NCBI RefSeq assembly: GCF_003573695.1
Contig: NC_039358.1
Span: 160,136,920 to 160,200,919, forward strand
Direction of reading: 5' to 3'
Length of the DNA stretch: 64,000 bases
From: Papaver somniferum
Lineage: Eukaryota > Streptophyta > Magnoliopsida > Ranunculales > Papaveraceae
Of this stretch, positions 23,997 through 34,598 are shown in pieces. How positions within the stretch are numbered: the first letter of the stretch is position 1; each line of letters starts with the position of its first letter. Below the pieces are notes generated by a model. It did no database searches. It saw only the letters and a list, made by a program, of their open reading frames with translations, and was not told the DNA's origin. A program made the translations under genes and the position numbers.

Positions 23997-24768
23997 ACAA
24001 AGAAACACTTTTGAGACATAGCAAAAAGAAACAAAAGATTACATGACACTTTGCAAGAGGTAGCCCTTTTTGATGCACCCAGTTAAATTCGATGGTTGTC
24101 TTTCTTAATGTAACCTCCACCTTCTATCCCAACCAACCAAAGAACAAGCTAGTCAAGTTTCGTTCAGTATTCTAAAGTGATTGGCAATCGTAACTTCCTA
24201 TCAAACACCTTGAAGATCGAGGCCAAACATGTATTGGTAGATCGTGCGCGTGCAAATTTCTTATCACTATGTGAATTGTGCTAGAATCAGGGTGCCTAAA
24301 TATCTAGACTAAGACTCCTAATAATTATACATATTTGCACAAGAGTCAACATTTCAAGGTAAATGAGCTCCATTTTTATGTTTTTTTTCAATTTTTTAAT
24401 TTTTTTCAATTTTGATTTTTTCAATTTTTTTTGGAATTTTTCAATTTTTTTTGGAATTTTTCAATTTTTTTCAAAAAGAAGAAGGAATTCGTTTTTAATT
24501 ATGGCATATTATCGTGGTATCTACTCTATACCCCCAAACCTAAACTAAACATTGTCCTCAATGTTTCAAAATATGGAAAGAATTAAAATGCAACATATGG
24601 AAAGGGACATGCTGAGTAGAGTAAAAGGAGAGAGAATACCCGATTTCGGCGAAAGCAGAATTAAAACTCCGTTATTCAAGGCAAAAATCCAACATATTTC
24701 AACCGAGATCATATTGGATTAGCAAAATATATACAAAAGGAACAAAAGGGTTTTTAAGAAATTTTTAT
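23252..24768 (-). other. 3' internal non-coding region of Athila-related element
   Basis: It holds the polypurine tract (minus strand GGTTTGGGGGTATT at 23252-23268), a T run of about 54 bases at 23939-23992 and AT-rich TTTTTCAA repeats at 24375-24475. No gene is seen; the lysine-rich frames come from the homopolymer. The region aligns with 53500-54843 of the Athila element, which has a shorter A run at the same place. Confidence 0.8.
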
Positions 24769-26481
24769 CTACTGGATTATATACAAAAAAAATTCACCAT
24801 ACACTAACAATCTAAAGAGTTGAGGATCAACCCAAAAGACGAAGTGTAGACATTTCAATAGCTTCACACAATAATAACAGGAAAGAAATGCAAGTGAAAC
24901 TGTGAAACAAAATGAGCTACCCCCAAACCTGGATTTTACAGAAGATATAGTTTTGAAAACAAAATCGCGCAGTTTCGGGGGTTCATCATGCAAAAGGTCT
25001 AGCTCGAAATGAACTGTGCTAGGGACGGGCAAACATGCTAATTCCAACTGTGGTTCCTCAAATGTATTATATTTGGAAGCAAAATAGTCCAAAAGGACTT
25101 GGGAAGCACACAGTTCCAAACCTAGGTTAGGAATTTTCAGAAAAATTGGTTTTACAATATTGGTACAAACCAAATCTAGGTTGGGTGGAAGGCCAACAGA
25201 TTGTGACTCATGTAGGAGAATAGGCATATCATTATCAATCAAATCAAAATCTCCTAAATCATCTACACATGTCACATCATGCTCACAATCATCAATCAGT
25301 TTAGCAAGTTCACACTCAGAATCATCAACATCATTAACAAATTTATTCTCATGCATCGGCAAATCAGGAGAAATATCACAAGGTGACCTAGGTAGAGAAT
25401 CAGACACATTAAATATATTTTTATGCATATTAGTGTCTACAGAAGATTCAACTATTCCTATGTCATGCTCATCTTCACAGAATAATTGTACGAATCCCAT
25501 GTCAATATCAAAATCATATGAATTACAATGAGTATTAGAAAGAACAACATTCATGAAGGTCGAGGGCGAGAAGCCATATGTTATTGAACCAACAGGTTCC
25601 ACAATATTTTCATGTTCTTCTAACATATCATCATAATCATCATAATCATCATCATGGTAGCATGCATATTGGTCCTCATTAAAAGTGGTGGTGTCATTAG
25701 TCGATTCATGTTCCTCTAAATTAGGTTCATAATCATCATTTACATGGATGGGACTAGACACTTCATTAGGGACAACATCCATTTCCTCATGAATTTCCTC
25801 CTTTTGTAGGTGAAGCAAAATCTGATCTAAATATGCCTTAATTCGTGATGTAGATCTATCGAAGTTTTGCTCACTGAGTCTGAAAGCTTCTGTGGTGGAG
25901 TCTAAATTCATGGGAGTACAAAATTCTTCATGTTCAAATTGTGGTGATTGGTACATGTGTGCATGGTCATTAGGGTTTATAAAAGATTGATCACAACCCT
26001 CAAAGGATTGATTATGGTCCCAATGACTACCATTCTCACAATTTATGGGCATTTCATACCTTGGATTTTCTCTAGATTGCCTAAAATTATGCAAAATATG
26101 ACAATTCTCAACAGGGTGGTCTAAACTACCACATGCGGGACATGCATAGATTTCAGGTTGCCTAAGAAAATTAGATGTGACAGATTCCTCATGTGATTGC
26201 ATTTCTAAAGCTGTGATTCGAGCTTCTATTTGATCCATAAGAGATGATTGTGTGAGTGAGGCATTAGCAAAATGTTCATTTTCACGTTGTGGCGAATGAT
26301 GCATGTGTGAATAGTCATTAGGGTTCATGTATTGAGGCTCGGGACTTTGAAAATGTCCAGAATAATTCCTATGACTATTGACATCATGGTCCGTGGAAGG
26401 TTCATAACGTGGCATATGCCCATAAGCAAGTTCTCTAAGAGTTTTATTTCCATCCCCAGGAGCAGACCAATATCCAGACAT
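24769..26481 (-). CDS. 570-residue zinc-knuckle, acidic, C-terminally hydrophobic protein of the non-autonomous element
   Basis: An intact frame from the ATG at 26479-26481. Residues 13-19 (K-T-L-R-E-L-A) recall the start of Athila gag. A CCHC knuckle lies at 114-127 (C114, C117, H122, C127). A motif of about 18 residues (N-P-N-D-x2-H-M-x2-S-P-Q) occurs twice, at 52-69 and 168-187. The middle (about 240-425) is very acidic with a D/Y run near 277-285. Residues 523-550 form a hydrophobic stretch suited to one membrane span, followed by the tail W-V-D-P-Q-L-F-R-L-L. There is no capsid, protease or RT. By alignment with the Athila element it sits where a third, env-like frame would lie. Function unknown: gag-derived, env-like, or both. 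It is open over its full length while most other frames nearby are broken. Confidence 0.75.
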   Translation of the reverse strand: MSGYWSAPGDGNKTLRELAYGHMPRYEPSTDHDVNSHRNYSGHFQSPEPQYMNPNDYSHMHHSPQRENEHFANASLTQSSLMDQIEARITALEMQSHEESVTSNFLRQPEIYACPACGSLDHPVENCHILHNFRQSRENPRYEMPINCENGSHWDHNQSFEGCDQSFINPNDHAHMYQSPQFEHEEFCTPMNLDSTTEAFRLSEQNFDRSTSRIKAYLDQILLHLQKEEIHEEMDVVPNEVSSPIHVNDDYEPNLEEHESTNDTTTFNEDQYACYHDDDYDDYDDMLEEHENIVEPVGSITYGFSPSTFMNVVLSNTHCNSYDFDIDMGFVQLFCEDEHDIGIVESSVDTNMHKNIFNVSDSLPRSPCDISPDLPMHENKFVNDVDDSECELAKLIDDCEHDVTCVDDLGDFDLIDNDMPILLHESQSVGLPPNLDLVCTNIVKPIFLKIPNLGLELCASQVLLDYFASKYNTFEEPQLELACLPVPSTVHFELDLLHDEPPKLRDFVFKTISSVKSRFGGSSFCFTVSLAFLSCYYCVKLLKCLHFVFWVDPQLFRLLVYGEFFLYIIQ

Positions 26482-27417
26482 GATTGGCTCAAAAGCTAAG
26501 TAACTATGTTACAAAGCTCAGAATTTGGTTTTTAAAGGGTTTGGACTTTTTGGAAAAATTTGGTTTTGTTGGGAAAAAGAAAAATTTTGGTTTTTAGGGA
26601 AAGAGTTGGAAAACTTTTTGGTTTTTATGGGAGAATTTTGGTTTTGTCGGGATAAGGAGGAAGAAGAAAAAAATTTGGTTGTTAATGTGGGAGCAAAATA
26701 AAATTTGGTTTTAAAATCTGGGAGCAGGTAAAATAAATTTTTTTTTTTTTTTTTTTAAAAAAGAAAATAAAATTAAGAAAATAAAATTTGGTTTTTTGAA
26801 ATGGGAGCAAGCCCACTGTGCAAGCCTCTAATGAAATGGAAGGAAGGCTGCGTCCTACGAAAATCCAAGTTTTAATTTTGAAAGTTTAATTTGGCCCAGT
26901 TGGTTAAGGCCCGACGTTTGTTTTAAAACTTTGGTTTCGAGGTCCACTTACAAGTCCACAGTCAGTTATTAGCTCAGCTGGGTTTAAACCCAGAGTCCAA
27001 AATACAAGTCCAATGGAAGAATTTAAACAAGCCCACACAAAATAAATACAAGCCCACAAATTAAACAACAAGCCCAAAAATAAATTATTACAAACCCAAA
27101 ATAGAAAAATAAAAAGCCCAAAAAAAATTGGGTTAATTATTACAAGCCCACAATTAAAGAAATTTGGAAGCCCACAGGTTGGGTTCTCTCAATGGAATGG
27201 GTTTAGGCTTACCTTTTTAGCACAGCCCAGCTGCTCTGATATTGTTGCAAAAACCCAGTTGGGTTTTGGTTCTTTTCCTTGGTGGCGTCCCAGCAGAGGA
27301 AAAACAGGTTCAGAACAACAGGTCCAACAGCAAATGAAATGAAGCAGATGCAGATGCAAATGCTATGAAATGAAATACAAAATAGCTAAGAAAAACACAG
27401 ATAAAACACAGCACCAA
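26482..27417 (-). other. Leader of Athila-related element
   Basis: Non-coding. Next to the frame (26500-26720) it has TTGG-T-rich repeats that match the sequence just downstream of pol in the Athila element (53313-53450). From 26800 to 27240 AAGCCCA words recur (TGGGCTT in element sense). No gene is seen. Confidence 0.7.
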
Positions 27418-27435
27418 TCCCCGGCAACGGCGCCA
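27418..27435 (-). other. Primer binding site of Athila-related element
   Basis: Minus-strand TGGCGCCGTTGCCGGGGA, a form typical of Athila/Tat gypsy elements. It lies six bases inside the LTR boundary at 27442. Confidence 0.85.
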
Positions 27436-27441
27436 AAAACT

Positions 27442-29937
27442 TGTTGGGCCCCGAAAGGTGTATAAATGAAGCAATAGAAACGGGCCTACAGTAATACCGC
27501 AAGTGCACGGTCGTTGGTTGTAGCTCGTGCAAGTACGGGTCGATCCACAGAGATCGGGTGTGTTTCGGAAGTGTTTTAGCTAATTGGGTTCCTAGATTTG
27601 CTTTGGGCTTAGAAGCCTTTTGGCTTAAATTGGGCTTTGAGTACTAATGGGTTTGAATGCCCTTTGAATGAATTGGGCTTAGTGGGTTTGTAAAAAAATA
27701 AAATGAACTGAGCTTGGGCTCAGTTATCTTTGAAGTGCAAATGGGCTTTGGGCCTTTGATTGAGCTTTGGGCTCAATTTCACCTTAACAGTGAAATGGTC
27801 TTTCACAGTAATTGGGCTTTGGTTATGGTCTTCTGATGAGCCCAATTTGTGCTCTGGGCTTTTGGTTTTAGAAACTGGGCTTGGTTACTGAGGATTGGGC
27901 CTTAGGCTTCACTGAAGTGAATTTGGGCTCAGTTGAAGCAACAATCTTTGGTTTGGCCTTGGAAGGCAGCAGGAGAAGAAGTGGCAGGGCAGCAGCAGGA
28001 GCAAGAGCTGCATAGCAAGGCCAACAGCAACTGCAGCAGAACAAGCAACAGCAGCTACAGCAGCAGTGCAGCAGAAGTGGCAGCAGGGGAAGCAAGTAGT
28101 AATGCAGCAGTGCAATGCAGCAACAGAGCTGCAGCAGCAGCTGCAGCTGCTCAAGCAGTGAAGAAAATGCAAAACAGAAAAGCAACAGAGTTGCAGGGCA
28201 GGGAAGAAACAACAAGGCAAAAGCAATACAAAACAAGAAAACAAAGCTAAACAGTTGAAGATGGAATTGTGGATGAGAATGAAGTAGATTATGGATGGGA
28301 ACTAGGGTTTGAATTCACTCTAACTTCTACTATGTATTCTCCTATAGAAAGTTAAACACAACTATGGTATTCTTTCCAAAGCACTAATTGTCTTTCTACA
28401 GCACAACTAGTCAAAGGATTATGAATTCAGCTTGAGTTGCAGCTTATCAACAGCTCATGAACCTAACTACAAAGTATACTTGGCATACATTGTGAAAGTG
28501 AGGTGATGATGAACTAAGTTCAAGTTTTTCCTAAACCTGTTTAGCCTTCTAAAGCAATATGATCAATGTACTACACAATAAGAAATTAGGGATTCATCAA
28601 GTCCCTAGCATGATGGTTTAGAACATGACAAACATTACACTAACATTACAGGGCAGTGAGCATAACAGTGAACAACATGGTGAACTAACATGACAACATT
28701 CATATAAACAGAGAATTAAAACCAAGAACAAGAACAAATGCAATTAAAAGTAAAAGTGCAACTAACAGGAACAATTAAAATTAACAGGAGAATCACACAT
28801 TAAACATTAACAGTGCAATTTAAAATTGGAATTAACCTAACCCAAATTGGGTGGAAACTTGGCTAGTCCAAGAACAAGTTTTAACATCCTACATCACTTC
28901 CCTTTTATACCCCAAATTATCAAATTAGGGGTTACACCCATTTTCCCCAAATCAGAAAATTAGGGCTTTTTTAAATTACACAAAATTTACTTACAAACTC
29001 CCAAAATTTGCTCGACCCATGCCTCCTCTAGTCCTTGTTGCTCTTCCTCTGCTCCTATTGTCCCCTAATTTCGAGTTATTTTACTCACCCCAAAACCTAG
29101 GGTTTCAGAGGTTGTGAGATGAAGAAAATAACTAGGCTAGGGTGTTGTCGGTGAAGAGATGGTAGTGGCAGTGATGGAACTGGTGGTGGTGAAGGAAACG
29201 ACAGCGGCAGAGGGGGGAGGTGGTGGAGTTGCAGAGCTCTGCAACTGTCGGGTGAAGGAGATGAAGTTTTGGGAAGGAGGGAGTGTTTGGGTGGTAGTAT
29301 AGGGTTTGGTGCTAGGGTGTGAAGCGGGATTATCTGAAGTTGATGAGCAGCGATCTGGTCCGTAGGATGTGACGATGGTAGGTAGATCGGACGGCTAAGA
29401 GAGAAGCAGTTTGTAGCGACCGTTGGATGCGGAACACAACGAAGTCAACGGTGCTAGATTAGGTTAGGTGCTGTAGTGTTGGGCGGAATCATCAGGATTT
29501 GATGCACAGTGATGAGGTGACCGCTGGATTCAACTACCATCTAATCTGAAGGCTTGGAATTTCAGCGCTGTGGTGCTCGGCAGAGACTTCAGATTTTGAT
29601 GCTCTATGAAGGAGCGACCGTCGGATGCTCCTGAGAACTGATCTGATGGCTGAGAACGGAGGCGCTTTTGTGTGTAGAAAATGAGGTTGTGCGCACCATT
29701 CTTCGCGGCTTCCTCGCGTAATTTCTCCCGGCTTTTCACTACTTTTCTGCTCTTTTCGCTCCGCACTTCATCCAGATTTTATTTGTTACCTAAAAATGCA
29801 AAATTAAGTAAGAAAAATATTTATTCTTGAAAACAATGAAAATACAGAATATGGGATAAAATGTAGAATTAATGCATAAAAGATGAGTTAAATGCCAACA
29901 AAAAAGGATAAATATATACAATATTTGGCACTCATCA
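27442..29937 (-). repeat. LTR of Athila-related non-autonomous element (5' LTR in element sense)
   Basis: Partner of 20756-23251, of identical length and nearly identical sequence. It is followed by the target duplication ctaag at 29938-29942. The near identity implies a recent insertion compared with the SL1 LTR that hosts it. Confidence 0.93.
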
Positions 29938-29942
29938 CTAAG

Positions 29943-31018
29943 CTAGAGTCGATTCTCCTTTAACCTTTGGTTTCTTCTTCTAAACCAGGTTAACGACTTA
30001 AAGACTTTATTGGGATTGTGAAGCCAGACCGATACTACTTTTCTTGTAGTTGTGTGATCTGATCTTGCATCTTCTATCGTACGAGTACAATTGTAATAAT
30101 TGGCTTGAGATTTATATCTCCGATAGGCAAGATAAAAAGTAATCACAAACAAACTTCGTCTCATCGTTTGTGATTCCGCGATATTTTTTTTTGCTGCATC
30201 GATTAAGATTATTGTGAGGTTATTGATAATACTAAGCTGTTCTTCGGGAATATAAGTCTGGTATTATTGATTGGTTCTTGTTCACCTTGATTTATCAAAA
30301 GACGGAACAAAACTCGTAGGTATATTCGTGGGAGACGTATTTATCTATCATCGTAGACTTTTATGTGTGATACAGATTTGTTTATTAAAGCCTTCGACTT
30401 TGGGTCGTAGCAACTCTTAGTTGTGGGTGAGATCAGCTAAGGGAATCAAGTGCACAGTATCCTGCTGGGATCAGAGGCATAGGAGCATAATTGTACCTTG
30501 GATCAGTGTGAGATTGATTGGGGTTTAACTACAGTCCAGACCGAATTTATTTGGAGTAGGATAGTGTCTGTAGCGGCTTAATACAGTGTGTGTTCAATAT
30601 GTACTAGGTCCCGGGGTTTTTCTGCATTTTCGGTTTCCTCGTTAACAAAATTCTGGTGTCTGTGTTATTTCTTTTCCGCATTATATTTTGTTATATAATT
30701 GAAATATCACAGGTTGTGCGTTGTTCAATCAATTAAAATATCTGACCTTTTGGTTGTTGATTTAAATTGATTGACACTTGGATATTGGTCTTTGGTACCA
30801 TCCAAGTTATCTCTCTAGTATTTGATAAATAATCGCATATTTCTATTTGCTTGAGTATATATCAAATCGAGAGATTGAGATATAAACTCTTTGATATACA
30901 TTTTTTATCTAGATTGAGTCTGACTGTCTAGTTGATTCTCTAGAAAGTATATTGCATTTTGTCCATACATATTGCTAAGCGAAATATTGGGTGTGGTTGT
31001 TAGACCCCCGCTTTTTCA
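29943..31018 (+). repeat. SL1 3' LTR, right part
   Basis: Resumes the SL1 LTR after the nested element and ends CTTTTTCA at 31018, followed by the SL1 target duplication ggtgg. Left (1287 bp) plus right (1076 bp) parts sum to 2363 bp, the exact length of the 5' LTR. Confidence 0.92.
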
Positions 31019-31947
31019 GGTGGTAACGCTAGACTTGTAGCTGCACTATGTCTGGGAGAAGGTAAGTTTTATTTAGGAGTTGTTACATAACTTCTGCTTC
31101 TAGGGCCTGGAATTACCAGTGTGGGTAATTTGTGGGTTAACTTGGGCTTCCTGGTAGTGTTTTCAAGTAATGCCTCCTGCATCTTGGCCGGATGAATGGT
31201 TTGGTACAAGCTGGTAGGTGAAAACATCTGCACTGCGATCTGTATCTCCTCATTTATCCCACTGATGCAGCTCGATGTGAAGTATTCCTCAGCAAGGTAT
31301 TTGTTCTTGGAAATCATGAGTTCTTTGAGTTATTCAAACAGCTCTTGGTACTCTAACATTGTCCCCTTCTGACTGAGTTTGTTAAAATCACAAACTACAT
31401 CTTCATGAACCAGTTCTTGAAATGTTGCAGTAATATCTCTACAAAATGTATCCCAAACAATAATCTCTTTACCCTCTTGGTAATATTCGGACCATACATC
31501 TGCCTTATTATCTAAATAAAGAGAAGCCATAACAAATTTTTGCTCCTCATCCATGGGGTGCAACTGATAAAACTTTTTACATTTTCTTAACCAAGATCTA
31601 GGATTATTAACATTGAACCTAGGAAACTCTACTTTAGGTTTATGATGCCCAGAATACTGAGAGAAGAACAAGTTATTATGACTTCCACCAGAGTGGTTAC
31701 CTGTTGAGTGCTGAGCAAAAGGGGTTTCCAGTACTCCATCTTGGGGATATTGTCTTCTTATGATACGCTCCTCCAATGATTTCAGCTTGTTCGTCAACAG
31801 ATTGGTTAGAGAATTTGTTACGGAGCTGGTTACTTCGGCTCAGATCTTACTTTGATTATCCTCCACCTTCTTAGACAAATCTTCATGATTCTTCAATAAA
31901 GTGTTGAACTTTTTGTGAATATCATCAAGGTCTCTCTGATTCACCAT
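31019..31947 (-). pseudogene. Chromovirus gag (capsid region), broken
   Basis: The minus-strand frame starts at the ATG 31945-31947 (M-V-N-Q-R-D-L-D-D). It runs through a helical N-terminal part, a capsid-like block (F-P-R-F-N-V-N-N-P-R-S-W, then F-x-L-H-P-M-D-E-E-Q-K, as in retrotransposon gag PF03732-type domains) and a C-terminal part at 31069-31317. Two in-frame stops break it: a TGA near 31841 and a TAA at 31330-31332. It is cut at 31019 by the SL1 insertion and resumes as the zinc knuckle at 13286 downward. Confidence 0.8.
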
Positions 31948-31988
31948 TGTTTCACAGGTCACTCAAGATCGAGTGCTCGGATGCCAAT

Positions 31989-32252
31989 TGTAGTGATCTA
32001 AACCACAAAGGGTCTCAAAAACAACTCTCTAGATCTAGAATTCGAGAAGAAAAAGAGAGAAGATAAGGTTCTATATTTCCATGAAAAAGACAATACAAGA
32101 GAGTTTGCCTTTTAACAGCAGAGTCACAGAAATAACGTGATCAACACACGTACAAAACACACGACTAGAAAATAAATATTAAAGGCACCATGCACACTGC
32201 TAACCATTGTCAACAGGTCAGCCCTTAACTAACTAAGGAATGAATCACTACA
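31989..32252 (-). repeat. 5' LTR of chromovirus element
   Basis: A 264-bp LTR with perfect 9-bp inverted ends: on the minus strand it begins TGTAGTGAT and ends ATCACTACA. It is followed (minus strand) by ATTGGCATCCGAGC, a primer-binding-site variant at about 31975-31988. The right flank returns to SL3 gag sequence at 32253. Confidence 0.82.
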
Positions 32253-33712
32253 CCTCGATTCTGAAAACCTTCTGTAGGAGATGAAAAGGTTGTTGATCAT
32301 GTGTGTATAAAAACTTCTGAGCTACAAGAGTCAAAAGAGAGTTTTGATTATTGTGCGACTGAACTCACTCTTGGACTAAAAAGAGAAGCAAAACTTCTAA
32401 AAAAATTAGGTTGTTTGCAAGATAAAAATGAACAACTTGATCATGATCTATCCTCCTTGACAGCGGAATTAGATTCTATCAAGAATACATCTTCTTTAGA
32501 GATTCAATCCTTGGAAGAGAAACTTGTTGAATCTGAAGAAAGGATCAACTCTCAACAAAAGAATTTTGAAGATAAACAAGGTACATATCTCTCACGAGAA
32601 AAATTCCTTGAGGCTGAGCTAGTTGTTGATCTTGATAAAATCAAGATGTTGGAAGAAGAAAATTTGAACCTGAAAAAGTTCAATGTTAGCTCAAACAATT
32701 TAACCTCAATCTTAGAAGCAAGTAGAAATCATCGTGATACACGGGGATTGGCTATAAGGTAATAGATGCTTCAAGTATTAGCAAAGAGGTAAAATTATTT
32801 AAAGCTACAAAGTCTTCTAAACCAAAGGCTTCCACTGAATTAAAAGATGCTTGTAAAGAAGGAAAACCAGTCAATCCTAAGAATCATATTCAGACATACC
32901 CTTCAAGTACGACAATCAAAGAGAACACTTCTGCTAATGTCAAGAAAGCAACAAAGTTGAACAAAGATAAGAAGAAGAAAAATTGTCAAGCTCCAATGCA
33001 AGAGGATCCACAAAAAGGTAACATTAAAACTCAGCCTTCGTATGTTACTAAGCATTGTTGTTATTGTGGTAATAAAGAGCATATGGAATGGGGAAGCAAT
33101 ATTCGTAAGATAAAAGATACACTTTCTTTTGTATCAAATGAATTGGCTAAGATTGCTCCCCAAAAGAACTCAGGTCGATATTGTCCTAAGTTTAGGCAAA
33201 AGAATTATTATAATGATAGTTCAAATTTTTCCTATCACTCGACAAGGTCATCTTATAAAAGACCATATTATAGAAAAAGAGATGACTTTGCAAATGCTAA
33301 GACAATATATGATGTTCCAAATTGGAGAAAAGTTGTTTCGCAAAGTATTCAAAAGGACAATCGTCCTAATGGTATGAAGCAGAAAGCTGCTCCTGCGAAA
33401 CTCAACTCTAAATGGGTCCCAAAGTCCTCCACAGCCAAGAAAGGACCAAAATTTAGTCACAAGAATGACTCTCAGCTGTTAATTGTTGATGACAATAATT
33501 ACAAGAGTTTTCTTGAAAGACTAAAGTAAAACATCATGTCTGAAATCTCTTGTACTAGTGAACGTTGTGATAATGACACTCTTCATCACAAGTCAAAGAA
33601 GAAAAACAAGAGATGGGACAAGAAAAAACAAACCAAGCCAGAGGTCAAGAATGATGATTCTGTCTTAGTTACTCGTGACGAACAAGACAAGGATCAACTC
33701 AACACAACCTAG
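32253..33712 (+). pseudogene. SL3 gag-like gene, copy A (5' part lost to gypsy insertion)
   Basis: Homologous to 37705-39166. It begins mid-gene at the gypsy insertion. Frame 32301-32762 is a long charged coiled coil (L-E-E-K-L-V-E-S-E-E-R). A frameshift at about 32750 (GG where copy B has GGG) is followed by 32957-33529 with a degenerate knuckle (C-C-Y-C-G-N-K-E-H, then S instead of the last Cys) and a basic C-terminal part. An in-frame stop near 33527-33529 precedes the normal end, a TAG at 33710-33712. The normal stop sits in the loop of a perfect 12-bp stem. Confidence 0.72.
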
Positions 33713-34598
33713 TTGTGTTGAGTTGTGCATGCTCACCTTTGTGCTCAATCTTATGAAGGGTGAGGGAGCATGTCAAACTGAGCACATGATGAGAAAAATG
33801 TCTAATCGAATGCCTTAACAAGAAATGCTAGTTAACTAACCTAGTATTTGTCTTGTTTAAAAGTGAAAGGTCTAAGTTATTATTTGAATAATTAGAACCT
33901 GATGAGAAAAATAGAGTTAATTTTGATATTTATTTTGGTCTTATCGAACAAGCGATTTTATCTGTACAATCGGTTTAGCAAAAGAACTAAGGTGCTTAGT
34001 CAATTTTTGATTTGCTAAACTATTAGGGAAAATTGCTCTGGGTAATTGTTTCCTTAGTAACATATCAAAACAAAATTACTTTGTAGTTTCGGTTTTGATA
34101 TTGGTTATCTCAAATGGTGTGTGGAACCCTCGTGCTTAATTCTTATAGGTTGCAAGTCTTTTGAGATTTATAAGATCCTTTCAGTTTGTCCTTTATTTGC
34201 TCGTACCTTTGTCATTTTTTGACAAAAAGGGGGAGAAATATATGGAGTAAACAAGTGATTTGGTATCACTAAGTAAATGACAATGGTGCTTAAACGTTAT
34301 ATCTAACGAAAGAGTAAAGCATAGACTAAGGGGGAGTAACATATCATATTGATACTTGTGGTTATCTTAACTACAAAGGGAATAACAAAGACGTGTGGAT
34401 TGAAAATCTACCTATCTTACCTTTAGGGGGAGTGTTACCTTTGTTATTATAATATCAACAACGGCATTTATGGATTGAATGTATATAGGTTATTGTGTTG
34501 TTGAAACTTGGAATCAAGCGTATGTGTAACGAATTCTTGTAATTTATTTATCCATATGATGTAAGAGTTTTGTCACTAAAATTGACAAAGGGGGATAT
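33713..34598 (+). other. SL3 3' non-coding region, copy A
   Basis: Opens with the second arm of the stop-codon hairpin and an imperfect hairpin at 33728-33772. GGGGGAG purine tracts occur at about 34227, 34327, 34421 and the terminal one at 34586-34598. No gene is seen. Relative to copy B it lacks about 1.1 kb (39241-42846 without the solo LTR). Confidence 0.7.

Larger units (their letters stand above)
20756..29937 (-). mobile_element. Athila-related non-autonomous LTR retrotransposon
   Basis: Minus-strand element with two 2496-bp LTRs, perfect target duplication ctaag (20751-20755 and 29938-29942), primer binding site 27418-27435 and polypurine tract 23252-23268. The internal region (4.2 kb) holds one 570-codon frame and no RT, integrase or protease. 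The stretch 23252 to about 24730 matches the 3' internal end of the Athila element at 46203-56803 (about 53500-54843, opposite strand). The U3 parts of the LTRs also match, so the two are relatives. Confidence 0.92.
13287..31018 (+). mobile_element. SL1, Sirevirus-like non-autonomous LTR retrotransposon (nested)
   Basis: Complete structure: target duplication ggtgg at 13282-13286 and 31019-31023; 5' LTR 13287-15649; primer binding site 15651-15666; gag-like frame 15714-16883; second frame 17115-17741; non-coding region with polypurine tracts; 3' LTR 19469-20755 plus 29943-31018. The internal region is 3.82 kb with no pol motif in any frame. The primer binding site, 3' region and LTR match SL2, but the gag-like coding part does not. 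Confidence 0.88.
10197..32252 (-). mobile_element. Chromovirus-type Ty3/gypsy element, nested host
   Basis: The element is read on the minus strand from its 5' LTR (31989-32252) through gag (31019-31947) and then, after the SL1 insertion, through protease, RT, partial RNase H, integrase and chromodomain (13286 down to 10197). Removing 13287-31018 plus one copy of ggtgg joins gag on both sides. Its 3' LTR is not in the window. It is inserted in SL3 gag sequence; the right-hand flank is cctcg at 32253-32257. Confidence 0.82.

Noticed and set aside
23821..24120. Lysine-run or phenylalanine-run frames
   Set aside because: Produced by the 54-base T run and its flanks; not protein genes.
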